This document shows, piece by piece, positions 33,923 to 43,177 of a stretch of DNA of 64,000 bases. Each line of letters starts with the position of its first letter. Positions within the stretch are counted from its first letter, which is position 1. A program made the position numbers and the translations under genes. The notes beneath the pieces are model-generated. The model did not search any database, had not been told where the DNA came from, and saw only the letters and a list, made by a program, of their open reading frames with translations. This stretch comes from Saprospiraceae bacterium (GTDB taxonomy: Bacteria > Bacteroidota > Bacteroidia > Chitinophagales > Saprospiraceae), in NCBI GenBank assembly GCA_041392805.1, contig JAWKLJ010000002.1:1565001-1629000 (forward strand), written 5' to 3'.

Positions 33923-35254
33923 GTGTTTCTCTCTGACCAACAAATTGAAAAACTCGCCCCCAATTCCACTGCCTTTGCGGCAGGGAAAAAACTATCACTG
34001 CCTTCGAAATGGGATAGTTTTGCTCATTCTCAACGGGCTTTATGGGGAGAGATTAGAGGAAGTGGAACCAAGCCTTACCTCACAAAGGTAGACAGAGAAG
34101 AGCTAGCTTTTAATTGTAGCTGTCCTTCTCGACAATTTCCTTGTAAGCATGCCATTGCTTTGTTGTTGTTAGGTGAACAATTGCCGGTATCCGCTGAACC
34201 AGCCTGGGTGCAAGAATGGTTGGATAAGCGACGGCAGAAAGCGGTATCGCCCCCAAAGGAAGAAAAAGATTATACGCCAGCTGAACTAGAAAAACGAGAT
34301 CGCGAAAAGGCTAATCGCCTGGAAAGCCGTATGGCCAAAGTAGATGCAGGCGTCCTTGAACTATCACGATGGCTGGAAGATCTGGTTCGGGTTGGCTTTT
34401 TGGATTTGCCCAATCGCCAGCTCCAAGATTTTGAAAACATGGCAGCCCGAATGGTCGATGCGCAAGCTGGTGGTTTAGCAAATTGGATTCGATCGCTAGG
34501 GCAGCTGCCATTTGGAGACCCTCTGACGTGGCAGAAGGAGGCCATGGACCTGATTGGGAAACTGAATCTACTTGCCCAAACCTGGCAAAACTATGCGTTT
34601 TTATCTCCCGAATGGCAACATAGCCTGAAGGATCTTGTTGGGTGGGCGCAATCCCCCAAGGAATTGGAAACAGATGCCAATGCTTTTGTCGTGGAGGATG
34701 AATGGCTTGTTATTGGGCAAGAAAAGGAAAACCAGGAAGACCTGGAAATAGAACGCACCTGGCTTTGGGGCTGCCATTCTGGCCAAACTGCCTTGATCCT
34801 TCAGTTTGGCAATAAGTTCTCACCGATCGCACGTCAACTAATTCCTGGCAGTATGATCGCCGCACAATTGGCGTTTTTTCCTGGTGTATTGCCCCTACGT
34901 GCGGTTATCCGCACACAAAAGGGGCTGTTGGAAGCACTTCCTTCACCTCCGAAATTCGCAGCGGATTGGCCATCATTATTGTCCAGGCAGGCTGCTCAAT
35001 TAACCATCCATCCTTGGCTAAATAACCAAGCTTACCTATTGGCTCAGGCTCGGATAATATACGAAAAAGACCAATGGTATATGGCTGATATTAAGGGCAA
35101 TCTGCTACCGCTGATTAAGGATTTTTCGACTGTTAAATTGATGTATTTTCTGGCCTTGACAGGTCATACGCCTATTGATTTGGCTTTGGTCATACGCCAT
35201 CAGCGGGTGTTACCTTTAGGGGTATTTCAATTCCCTCAATACCTGATATTGTAA
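33923..35254 (+). CDS. SWIM zinc-finger protein (YehQ-like), first gene of the MoxR-VWA operon
   Basis: 443 residues, GTG start. Near residues 65-77 the segment FNCSCPSRQFPCKHAIALL gives the SWIM zinc-binding pattern CxCxnCxH. The N-terminal FLSDQQIEKLAPNSTAF and WGEIRGSGTKPYLTKVD segments match the usual layout of SWIM proteins in this gene group. The remainder is helical, with a Lys/Glu-rich linker (about 110-135). SWIM fingers bind DNA or protein. The stop is followed after two bases by the DUF5691 gene. The neighbourhood with MoxR, DUF5682 and VWA genes corresponds to yehQ, yehL, yehM and yehP of E. coli, so I read it as a YehQ counterpart. Confidence 0.82.
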   Translation: MFLSDQQIEKLAPNSTAFAAGKKLSLPSKWDSFAHSQRALWGEIRGSGTKPYLTKVDREELAFNCSCPSRQFPCKHAIALLLLGEQLPVSAEPAWVQEWLDKRRQKAVSPPKEEKDYTPAELEKRDREKANRLESRMAKVDAGVLELSRWLEDLVRVGFLDLPNRQLQDFENMAARMVDAQAGGLANWIRSLGQLPFGDPLTWQKEAMDLIGKLNLLAQTWQNYAFLSPEWQHSLKDLVGWAQSPKELETDANAFVVEDEWLVIGQEKENQEDLEIERTWLWGCHSGQTALILQFGNKFSPIARQLIPGSMIAAQLAFFPGVLPLRAVIRTQKGLLEALPSPPKFAADWPSLLSRQAAQLTIHPWLNNQAYLLAQARIIYEKDQWYMADIKGNLLPLIKDFSTVKLMYFLALTGHTPIDLALVIRHQRVLPLGVFQFPQYLIL

Positions 35255-35256
35255 CA

Positions 35257-36849
35257 ATGGATACACACCTCAATGAAGTTTTGCTGTTGGGAACAGGGCG
35301 ACGCAGCTTGTCACCACTCCAGGTGCACCCAGAAATTGCTAAGCGTTTGGATGAACAATTAAGCCCTGAAAGGCAAGCGCTGCAAGCTTTGTCTTATGCC
35401 ATTTACCTCGATGCTATTGGCCAAGGATTATTGCGAATGGTAGATCCTGAGCCAAAGGAGCTGGTGTTGGATGAACGGCCTACCACTCAGCCGGAAATTT
35501 CAGCGCTATTGGATGAAATACTGGGACTTGAGCACCACTATAAACTGCGTTGGCTAAAAAAATGGCTACAATTGGTAGATGATCGAAAAGAAAAATTACC
35601 TCCCGCTGCGATAGTAAAGTTAATGGCGGTATTACCTGGATTGGGTAATAAGGTCCAACAGCATGCTTCCCGAATTTTGGGGCAAACCACCAGAACACTT
35701 TTTGAACAATATGGCCTATGGGCCGTGAATGTGGAAGGGTTTGCCGAATACTCAGCAGCAACCTGGGATTTTGGTAAACCGGAAGAGCGACAGCAGTATT
35801 GGAGCGCCTTACATCGCCAGGAGGCTGCCGCTGCTATCGCTTTGTTGCAAAAAGATTGGGAAAAAGAAGGTATTCGGGATAAATTAATCTTTTTGAAATT
35901 AATTGCACAGGACCTCCAGGAAGCAGATCGCGCCTTTTTGGTGTCCCTGCACGAGATCGAATTTACAGGTAATCGGCTGTCCACTAAAACGGCTCGCCTC
36001 TGCAAACGGTTAATTATTGGCTTGCTGATTCGCCTGCATCATCAACCCCTTTTATCCGAATTGACGACGCACCTGGAGCTGTATGTCAATGCGGAAAAAG
36101 AAGGTGGATTATTGGGGACTTTTTTAGGCAAAACGCAAAAAAAACTGAAACTGCCGAAGCAAGCAGATGCGTTTTGGTCAGGAACTTTTTTGCAAGCCAA
36201 TTATGGGCTTGAGCCAAAGAATGAGGCACTGGATCGCTTTGATTATGATCCTTATTTTTGGTTGGCCCAATTTCTCGAATTATTGCCTTTTGCGTTTATG
36301 CTGCAATTATTGGATCATAACCCCGAGGAGTCCATTACTTATTGGTTAAAAACGCCAGCCTATAACACCCGGATTAGGGGTGCTGCGGTCGCTATATTTG
36401 AACAAACCTTAATAGACAAAGCCATTAGCGAAAAAGATGCATTGTTAATCAATGCGCTTATAAATGTGCTGGATTGGAAAGCCGCCAAAACACTTTTACC
36501 TTATATCTCAGGCCCTGCATTTGAACAATATGTCAGCAAAAACAGGTTGTTTCAACATACTGAAATCTTCGATGAAAGAGGTTATCCTTCTGATGAGCCT
36601 TGGTCCTTGGCTTTTTCTAAAACCATGACCGACCAATGGATAAAACTTTTTGAGGTAAAAAAATATGTTTATCAGCCTGCGGTGCATCACTTCGTTGCTT
36701 ATTTCCATCCAGCGGCCCTGGATTACCTGCTGGATAGAACCGCGCTCATGACCAAGCGAGAGGAATTGACTAGCTGGCAAAAATACCTTGTTGAACCCCT
36801 GAAAACCAATCTGCGCATTCGAAATAAAATTTATCAATACCAAAAATAA
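35257..36849 (+). CDS. DUF5691-like helical protein of the MoxR-VWA operon
   Basis: 530 residues without signal or membrane segments, mostly helical, with HEAT-like amphipathic helices. It starts ATG two bases after the SWIM gene. No catalytic motif can be seen. Proteins of this length sitting between a SWIM protein and a MoxR ATPase are annotated DUF5691 in other genomes, and I assign it by position and general appearance rather than by a motif. Its role in the complex (scaffold or substrate adaptor) is a guess. The next gene begins after six bases. Confidence 0.65.
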   Translation: MDTHLNEVLLLGTGRRSLSPLQVHPEIAKRLDEQLSPERQALQALSYAIYLDAIGQGLLRMVDPEPKELVLDERPTTQPEISALLDEILGLEHHYKLRWLKKWLQLVDDRKEKLPPAAIVKLMAVLPGLGNKVQQHASRILGQTTRTLFEQYGLWAVNVEGFAEYSAATWDFGKPEERQQYWSALHRQEAAAAIALLQKDWEKEGIRDKLIFLKLIAQDLQEADRAFLVSLHEIEFTGNRLSTKTARLCKRLIIGLLIRLHHQPLLSELTTHLELYVNAEKEGGLLGTFLGKTQKKLKLPKQADAFWSGTFLQANYGLEPKNEALDRFDYDPYFWLAQFLELLPFAFMLQLLDHNPEESITYWLKTPAYNTRIRGAAVAIFEQTLIDKAISEKDALLINALINVLDWKAAKTLLPYISGPAFEQYVSKNRLFQHTEIFDERGYPSDEPWSLAFSKTMTDQWIKLFEVKKYVYQPAVHHFVAYFHPAALDYLLDRTALMTKREELTSWQKYLVEPLKTNLRIRNKIYQYQK

Positions 36850-36855
36850 TGCTAC

Positions 36856-37935
36856 ATGGCAAAGCTTAGAAAACACGTTGAGGACCAATTTGCCGAAGAA
36901 CTTGAAACCTTACGCGCGCAGGATAAAGCCAACAGACCACCAAATTGGCAATTATCGCCCCCAGCAGTCGTTCGCTATATGATGGGGGGCAAACTGGCTA
37001 ACGGTTTTGAGATTTCTCCAAAATACATTGGAGACCAGCGATTAATGGAAATTGCTGTTGCTACCCTGACCACCGACCGGGCACTTTTGCTTTATGGCAT
37101 TCCTGGCACCGGAAAATCCTGGGTTTCGGAACACCTGGCTGCCGCGATCAGTGGAGAATCTACCCTGATCATCCAAGGGACGGCAGGCACGAGCGAAGAA
37201 GCCATCCGATATGGATGGAATTATGCCCGCTTATTGTCAGAAGGCCCTTCTGAAGCTGCACTTGTCAAAACACCCATGATTAGAGGAATGGAAGAGGGCA
37301 AACCTGTTCGGATTGAGGAGTTGACAAGGATAAGCGCTGATGTGCAGGATACTTTAATTACCATTTTGTCTGAAAAAATAATGCCTGTACCCGAATTGGA
37401 TATGGAAATCCAGGCAGAGCAAGGATTTAATATCATTGCAACTGCCAATAACCGCGATAAAGGGGTGAACGAGTTGTCATCGGCCCTCAAACGGCGATTT
37501 AATACCGTTATCTTGCCCACCCCCAAAACAAGTCAGGCGGAAATCAATATCGTAAAAACAAGGGTAGCCAGCTTGGCCAATACCTTACAATTACCGGCTG
37601 AAATTCCAGCGCTCCAAGAGATTGAGCGTATTGTGAAAATATTTCGTGAATTGCGTCATGGCGTCACAGAAGATGGCAAAACCAAGTTGAAATCGCCAAC
37701 AGGAACCATGAGTACTGCTGAGGTGATTTCGGTGGTGAACAATGGCATGGCGTTGGCTGGTCATTTTGGCGACGGTCGGCTTAGTGCCCATGATATCGCC
37801 TCGGGCTTAGTAGGGGCCGTCGTAAAAGACCCAGTTCAAGACATAGTGGTGTGGAAGGAATACCTCGAAACAGTGGTGAAAACCCGAACGGATTTCCGAG
37901 ATATTTATCGAGCTTGTAAGGAAGTCGGTGAATAG
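36856..37935 (+). CDS. MoxR-type AAA+ ATPase (YehL-like)
   Basis: 359 residues. Walker A is GIPGTGKSW at residues 81-89. The Walker B/helix-2 insert region is VRIEELTRISADVQDTLITI, sensor 1 is NIIATANNRDKGVNELSSAL, and the arginine-finger region is LKRRFNTVILP. The C-terminal lid holds a GTMSTAEVISVVNNGMAL segment. MoxR ATPases work with VWA proteins as chaperone-like or metal-insertion machines; a VWA partner is encoded two genes downstream. It is the motor of the five-gene operon. A 105-bp gap separates it from the DUF5682 gene. Confidence 0.88.
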   Translation: MAKLRKHVEDQFAEELETLRAQDKANRPPNWQLSPPAVVRYMMGGKLANGFEISPKYIGDQRLMEIAVATLTTDRALLLYGIPGTGKSWVSEHLAAAISGESTLIIQGTAGTSEEAIRYGWNYARLLSEGPSEAALVKTPMIRGMEEGKPVRIEELTRISADVQDTLITILSEKIMPVPELDMEIQAEQGFNIIATANNRDKGVNELSSALKRRFNTVILPTPKTSQAEINIVKTRVASLANTLQLPAEIPALQEIERIVKIFRELRHGVTEDGKTKLKSPTGTMSTAEVISVVNNGMALAGHFGDGRLSAHDIASGLVGAVVKDPVQDIVVWKEYLETVVKTRTDFRDIYRACKEVGE

Positions 37936-38040
37936 ATTTTAAAGCCTACCGCCAAACCAGCGCGAAGTGATAACAAAGGACAGCACTTCCTCTGATCGCT
38001 TAACTACAAAAAGGGTAGAGAAGTATAATTACAAACCAAC

Positions 38041-40335
38041 ATGCCAATTCATATTTTAGGTATACGACACCATGGTGTAGGGTCAGCGCAGCGTGTTCTT
38101 CAGCAGCTTAAAGTCCTTAAGCCAGACCTTATTTTGATTGAAGGACCGCCTGAGATTAATGAAATCCTGCCATATATAGGGCAGCGGGATCTAAGCCCCC
38201 CCGTCGCTATCATGCTGTATGATGAAGCCGAGCCAGGTCGTTCGATTTTTTATCCTTTCGCCCAATATTCCCCTGAATGGGTGGCTGCCGGGTATGCAAA
38301 CCAGCACCAGATTCCAGTTCAAGCATTGGATTTGCCTGCTAAAATCAAATTGCAGCAGGTGGCAGATGGAGAAGCGGAAATGACGCTAAGTAGGGCCGCT
38401 AAAAGCCTTCATCAAGCAGTGTTTGCTGCAGAGCATAATCCCTTGGTATCCAATGACCCGCTTAGTTACCTGGCCAGTGCTGCTGGTTATGAGGATAGTG
38501 AGCAATGGTGGGATTATTTGTTTGAACGCGGAGACTTGGAATCGACAGCAGAGGATCATTTTAAAGCCGTTATGGAGGCTATGCAAAGCTTGCGGGACGA
38601 GCATATTACTAGCGTATATGATGTCGAAAATGAATGGAGAGAAGCCTACATGCGCATGCTCCTACGCAAGGCACTGCAAGAAATGTATGACCAAATTGTC
38701 GTCATATGTGGAGCTTGGCACGTGCCAGCCCTTCGCGATTTGGTACAGACCGAAAAGACAGATGCCCTGCTGCTGAAGAAATTACCTAATACTAAGATCA
38801 AAGTGCAGGCGTCCTGGATTCCGTGGAGCAATGGCCGACTGAGCATGTATAGTGGTTACGGAGCGGGCATTACGAGTCCTGGTTGGTATGAACACCTTTG
38901 GACACATCGTCAAGATATTGAACTCAACTGGTTGACCAAAGTAGCAGATCAATTCCGAGCAGAAGGGATGGATATGTCTACCGCCCATGTCATAGAAGCG
39001 TACAAACTTGCGCTGGGGCTCTGTCAGCTGCGTGGGCATTCCCATGTTGGCCTCCATGCACTCAACGAGGCAGTCCTAACTGTTATGTGCATGGGAGATG
39101 GCATTTTGCTTGACCTTATTAGAGAAAGTTTAATCATAGGTGATCGGTTGGGTACGATTCCTGCTGATATTCCTAAAGTGCCTTTGCAACAAGATTTTGA
39201 GCAATCCATTTTATCACTGCGTCTCAAGTTAAGCGTAGCACCAAAGGTTTACCAATTGGACTTGCGTAAACCTTTAGATATTAAGCGAAGTACTTTTTTT
39301 CACCGATTACTTATTCTACAAATTCAATGGGCTGTGCGTACCCAAAGCCGGACGAAGGGTACCTTTAAAGAGTCATGGCAATTGCAATGGCAGCCCAGCA
39401 TGATGATTGAACTCATTGATAAGGCCTTTCTGGGGAATACGATAGCACAGGCAGCAAGTGAACATATTTGTCGTCTAAGCCAGCAAACCAATAAGATTGC
39501 CGAATTAACCACATTCATAGATCAAATTATTCCAGCGGAACTTTTTGATAGCATCGATTTCCTTTTGGACCGGATCAATACGCTTAGTACCATTTCTTCG
39601 GATATCCGAGATCTCATGCGTGCTTTACCCGCACTGATCAATATCAGCCGTTATGGCAATGTCCGCCAAACAGACCTCGGCGCCTTACAACACATCGTTA
39701 CGCACCTATTGACGAAGGTCTCTATAGGTTTGCCCAATGCCTGTTATGGCCTGGACGAGAGCAATGCTAATCAAATTTTTGAACTCATTGCTCAGTTGAA
39801 TGGTGGAGTCAAAATTTATGACCAGGCCGAAAGTACGACCACCTGGTATACTTGCTTATTCCAACTAATGCAAAAAGAGGAAGGCATCCACGATATTATT
39901 CAAGGTTGTGTCTGTCGCTTGCTCCTCGATGCAGAACAGATCGATACAGCGGAAGCTAGTGAACGTATCAGTTATGCCTTATCTGCTGCACGCAATCCTT
40001 ATCAGGTGGCTAGCTGGATGGAAGGCTTTTTAAGAGGCAGTGGTATGATCCTATTATATGACCCTCGTTTATGGAATCTTCTCTATCGATGGACCGAACA
40101 GCTGGACCGCGAGGTTTTCCTGGATGTATTGCCTTACCTGCGCCGTGCCTTTTCCCGTTTTGACCCCAGGGAGCGCAAACGCATTGGCCAGCGGGCAAAA
40201 GAAGGACTGCAAGTGGCACATTCTCGTACCAGTGATGAGGCCCATCACTATCCCTTTGAAGCATTAGCCTTACCTGTTTTAGATACCTTGCAACAACTAA
40301 TGGGTGGGGGCCCAACTCAATCTGACTACCAATGA
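38041..40335 (+). CDS. DUF5682 family protein (YehM-like) with TraB/TIKI-like N-terminal motifs
   Basis: 764 residues. The N-terminus contains HILGIRHHGVGSAQRVLQQL, then PDLILIEGPPE, and near residue 222 IVVICGAWHVPALRDL. This order of HH-G, a Glu-bearing strand and a G-x-x-H strand recalls the TraB/TIKI/EreA-like hydrolase fold, so a metal-dependent hydrolase activity is possible (inference). The rest (about 300-764) is helical, repeat-like and without known motifs. The stop overlaps the start of the VWA gene by four bases (ATGA). DUF5682 proteins are found next to MoxR and VWA genes in many phyla; no activity is established that I know of. Confidence 0.8.
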   Translation: MPIHILGIRHHGVGSAQRVLQQLKVLKPDLILIEGPPEINEILPYIGQRDLSPPVAIMLYDEAEPGRSIFYPFAQYSPEWVAAGYANQHQIPVQALDLPAKIKLQQVADGEAEMTLSRAAKSLHQAVFAAEHNPLVSNDPLSYLASAAGYEDSEQWWDYLFERGDLESTAEDHFKAVMEAMQSLRDEHITSVYDVENEWREAYMRMLLRKALQEMYDQIVVICGAWHVPALRDLVQTEKTDALLLKKLPNTKIKVQASWIPWSNGRLSMYSGYGAGITSPGWYEHLWTHRQDIELNWLTKVADQFRAEGMDMSTAHVIEAYKLALGLCQLRGHSHVGLHALNEAVLTVMCMGDGILLDLIRESLIIGDRLGTIPADIPKVPLQQDFEQSILSLRLKLSVAPKVYQLDLRKPLDIKRSTFFHRLLILQIQWAVRTQSRTKGTFKESWQLQWQPSMMIELIDKAFLGNTIAQAASEHICRLSQQTNKIAELTTFIDQIIPAELFDSIDFLLDRINTLSTISSDIRDLMRALPALINISRYGNVRQTDLGALQHIVTHLLTKVSIGLPNACYGLDESNANQIFELIAQLNGGVKIYDQAESTTTWYTCLFQLMQKEEGIHDIIQGCVCRLLLDAEQIDTAEASERISYALSAARNPYQVASWMEGFLRGSGMILLYDPRLWNLLYRWTEQLDREVFLDVLPYLRRAFSRFDPRERKRIGQRAKEGLQVAHSRTSDEAHHYPFEALALPVLDTLQQLMGGGPTQSDYQ

Positions 40336-41522
40336 ACGAGCAACTACCAATTCCAATAATGGAAAAATGGCGTCTTATCCTCGGAGGAGACCAGGCAGAT
40401 GGTACCGGAGTGAAACTTTCCGGTGAATGGCAACAAATAGACGCTGCGCTAGCCGCTTTATATGAATATGAACAACTTGGCAAATTTGACTACCAGGATG
40501 CCAATCATAAACAAGGAGGGAGTGGTCGCTCCAATCCTGGCATCGCCCGCTGGCTGGGAGACATTCGGAAGTACTTCCCCATAAGCGTGGTAGAAGTAAT
40601 GCAAAATGATGCCATGAAACATCCGGAACTTCAAAGACAAATGATCTTTGAGCCAGAGATTCTTGAAAAAGCAGAACCCGATGTGAACCTGGTGGCAACC
40701 CTTATGCAGTTGGGGAAACTCATCCCCTCCAAAACCAAGGACACGGCTCGCCGGGTTATTCAAACAGTAGTGGAAGCATTGATGCAAAAGCTGGAACAAA
40801 AAACCATCAACGCCCTCAGAGGGGCGCTCGATAAATCTGCTCGCCGCCACAATCCTAGGCATAACGATATCAATTGGTCAGCCACCATCCGTCGTAATCT
40901 AAAGCATTATCAGCCGAAATACAAGACAATTATTCCCGAAACCCTTATCGGCTATGGTCATAAATCCCAGCAATCCCTCAAAGATATCATCCTTTGTATC
41001 GATCAGAGCGGCTCCATGGGGGCTTCCATCGTTTATTCGGGCATCTTCGGAGCCGTTATGGCCTCCTTGCCAAATGTCAGGACCAATATGATCCTCTTCG
41101 ATACGGAAGTTGCTGACCTTACCCTGGAACTCAACGACCCCGTAGATATACTATTTGGGGTACAAATGGGAGGAGGAACGGATATTAACAAGGCCCTAGG
41201 CTATTGCCAGGGGTTGATCCGCCAACCGGAAGAAACCGTCTTTGTTTTGATCACCGACCTCTACGAAGGGGGAAACCAGGAGCAAATGCTCAAACGCACC
41301 AAAGAAATGGTAGACAGCGGTGTGCAAATGATTTGCTTGTTAGCACTCAATGACCAAGGCAGCCCTTCCTATGATCGCCACCTTGCTAAACAGCTAGCGG
41401 AGATGCAAATCCCGGTGTTTGCCTGTACCCCAGATCAGTTTCCCGATCTGATGGCCGCAGCTATTCAAAAGCGAGATTTATGGAAATGGGTAGGGGAGGA
41501 GGGTATCGTCTTGGGTAGCTAA
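40332..41522 (+). CDS. VWA-domain protein (YehP-like), last gene of the MoxR operon
   Basis: 396 residues. A helical N-terminal half (about 1-215) precedes a von Willebrand A domain. The MIDAS is intact: DQSGSMGAS (DxSxS at residues 224-228), a Thr in GGGTDINKAL, and an Asp in VLITDLYEGG. Such cytoplasmic VWA proteins bind divalent metal and hold the substrate for their MoxR ATPase. The start overlaps the DUF5682 stop. It ends the operon. Confidence 0.85.
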   Translation: MNEQLPIPIMEKWRLILGGDQADGTGVKLSGEWQQIDAALAALYEYEQLGKFDYQDANHKQGGSGRSNPGIARWLGDIRKYFPISVVEVMQNDAMKHPELQRQMIFEPEILEKAEPDVNLVATLMQLGKLIPSKTKDTARRVIQTVVEALMQKLEQKTINALRGALDKSARRHNPRHNDINWSATIRRNLKHYQPKYKTIIPETLIGYGHKSQQSLKDIILCIDQSGSMGASIVYSGIFGAVMASLPNVRTNMILFDTEVADLTLELNDPVDILFGVQMGGGTDINKALGYCQGLIRQPEETVFVLITDLYEGGNQEQMLKRTKEMVDSGVQMICLLALNDQGSPSYDRHLAKQLAEMQIPVFACTPDQFPDLMAAAIQKRDLWKWVGEEGIVLGS

Positions 41523-41739
41523 TTGGGCGCTCTTCTGACTGCAAATTTCTCAATGTATAGCACTAAGTTTTCAGCCTTTATGGGGGCCTGTCTGTCTATG
41601 CTTGTTTCTTCCTCCCAGCTACTTTCACTTATATCCTCAATTTTGTATTTTAGAGATGAGTTACTAAGGGCTACAATAGCGCAAAAATAGCCAACCCTAA
41701 TTTATATCCTATATCAAAGCAAAATAAAACAACTTTATC

Positions 41740-42984
41740 ATGGTAATTAACGAAAACTCTTCTCGATCAAGACGAAGCTTTTTTAAAAAGGCATTTGCCT
41801 CCGTTGTCCTTGGTTCGATGGGTGCTTATAGCCTTCCTGCTAGGGGAAGCGAACTGTTGCCCATTTACAAAAAGAAAGAATTAAGGATAACCAAATTGGA
41901 AACCTTTAAGGTTAAACCGCGATTTCTATTTCTGAAAATCCATACGGATGAAGGGATTATTGGTTTGGGTGAACCGATTACAGAGGGTAGAGCCGATACC
42001 TGTGCTGCTGGCGTACAGGAAATCGCGCCTTATTTGGTGGGCAAAGATCCCCGGCACGTCATGCATCATTGGCAAGCCATTTACCGGCATACTTTTTATA
42101 GGGGTGGGCCAATTCTTACGAGTGTGTTGAGCGGAATTGAGCAGGCATTATGGGATATCAAAGGTAAGGCGCTAGGGGTTCCTATTTTTGAACTACTTGG
42201 AGGACCAACCAGGCAACGCATTCGTGTTTATGCCCACGCCCGCACGCCGGAAGCCATTAAAGATGCCAAAAAAGCAGGCTACACCGCCTTTAAAACGGGG
42301 GTATTGAATAGTAGGGAATCAGGCATTGTGGCCTCTCCTGCATTTATAGACCAGGCCACCCAGGCTTTTGCCGAGTTGCGCGAAGCGGTAGGTAAGGATG
42401 CAGACATTGGAATTGATTTTCATGGCGCCATTAGTCCCCAGAATGCGGCCTTGCTGATTAAAGCCTTAGAACCATATCAACCTTATTTTATAGAAGAGCC
42501 CATCAATTGCCAAAATGTAGATGTGATGGCTCAGTTGGCACGCGAGACACATATTCCCATTGCTACAGGGGAGCGCATCTTTACGAAGTGGGGTTTCAGA
42601 GAGATTTTGGAAAAAGGAGCAGCAAGTATTCTACAGCCTGATTTATGTCATGCGGGAGGGATCTTTGAAGGTCGGCTGATAGCAGGGATGGCAGAAGCTT
42701 ATTATGCAGCCATTGCGCCACACAATCCCCTAGGTCCGATTTCCTTAGCAGCAGGTCTTCAGTTGGCGGCAAGTATTCCCAATTTTCTTTGCCAGGAACA
42801 AGTGACCCTGGGCGAGGGCTATTTGAAAGAACCTTTCAAAGTAGAAGATGGACACATCCCATTACCTACCAAACCAGGCCTAGGCATCGAATTAGATGAA
42901 GAAGCCCTTGCCGATAAATTGGGGCATGAGTGGCGTAATCCCGAAACTTATCTAAAATCTGATGGATCAGTGGTAGATTGGTGA
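41740..42984 (+). CDS. Tat-exported enolase-superfamily dehydratase (mandelate racemase/galactonate dehydratase group)
   Basis: 414 residues. The N-terminus has the twin-arginine motif SRRSFFKKA followed by a hydrophobic stretch, so it is probably exported folded. The capping domain (KLETFKVKPRFLFLKIHTDE, GLGEPITEGRA) and the barrel are those of galactonate-dehydratase-like enzymes: GYTAFKTGV with the first-strand Lys, DIGIDFHGA and FIEEPI with metal ligands, and IATGERIFTKWGF. The His-containing HNPLGPISLAA closes the active site. It abstracts a proton alpha to a carboxylate of a sugar acid. A FucP symporter and a 2-hydroxyacid dehydrogenase lie in the next 8 kb, fitting sugar-acid use. The leader makes it unlike cytoplasmic DgoD. 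Confidence 0.85.
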   Translation: MVINENSSRSRRSFFKKAFASVVLGSMGAYSLPARGSELLPIYKKKELRITKLETFKVKPRFLFLKIHTDEGIIGLGEPITEGRADTCAAGVQEIAPYLVGKDPRHVMHHWQAIYRHTFYRGGPILTSVLSGIEQALWDIKGKALGVPIFELLGGPTRQRIRVYAHARTPEAIKDAKKAGYTAFKTGVLNSRESGIVASPAFIDQATQAFAELREAVGKDADIGIDFHGAISPQNAALLIKALEPYQPYFIEEPINCQNVDVMAQLARETHIPIATGERIFTKWGFREILEKGAASILQPDLCHAGGIFEGRLIAGMAEAYYAAIAPHNPLGPISLAAGLQLAASIPNFLCQEQVTLGEGYLKEPFKVEDGHIPLPTKPGLGIELDEEALADKLGHEWRNPETYLKSDGSVVDW

Positions 42985-42997
42985 TTAGAAACTGTTA

Positions 42998-43047
42998 AGA
43001 CATCAGAAGTTTACTGGAGGGAGTACTTAGTTAAACTTCTGATGTCT
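42998..43047 (+). terminator. 16-bp perfect stem-loop after the dehydratase gene
   Basis: AGACATCAGAAGTTTA (42998-43013) and TAAACTTCTGATGTCT (43032-43047) pair without mismatch across 18 bases. No T-run follows, so simple intrinsic termination is uncertain. ACTGGAGGGA occurs both in the loop and just after the stem, which points to a small repeat element instead. Confidence 0.45.
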
Positions 43048-43177
43048 GACTGGAGGGAACGCCCTTAAGCGTAGGTTTGGACGTGGAGTTATTGGCATTT
43101 TAGAACCTAAAGCCAGCTTTTCTCCAATACCTCCATGTCCCCTTAAAAACACTAGAATCGGCATGTTTTTTACTATT

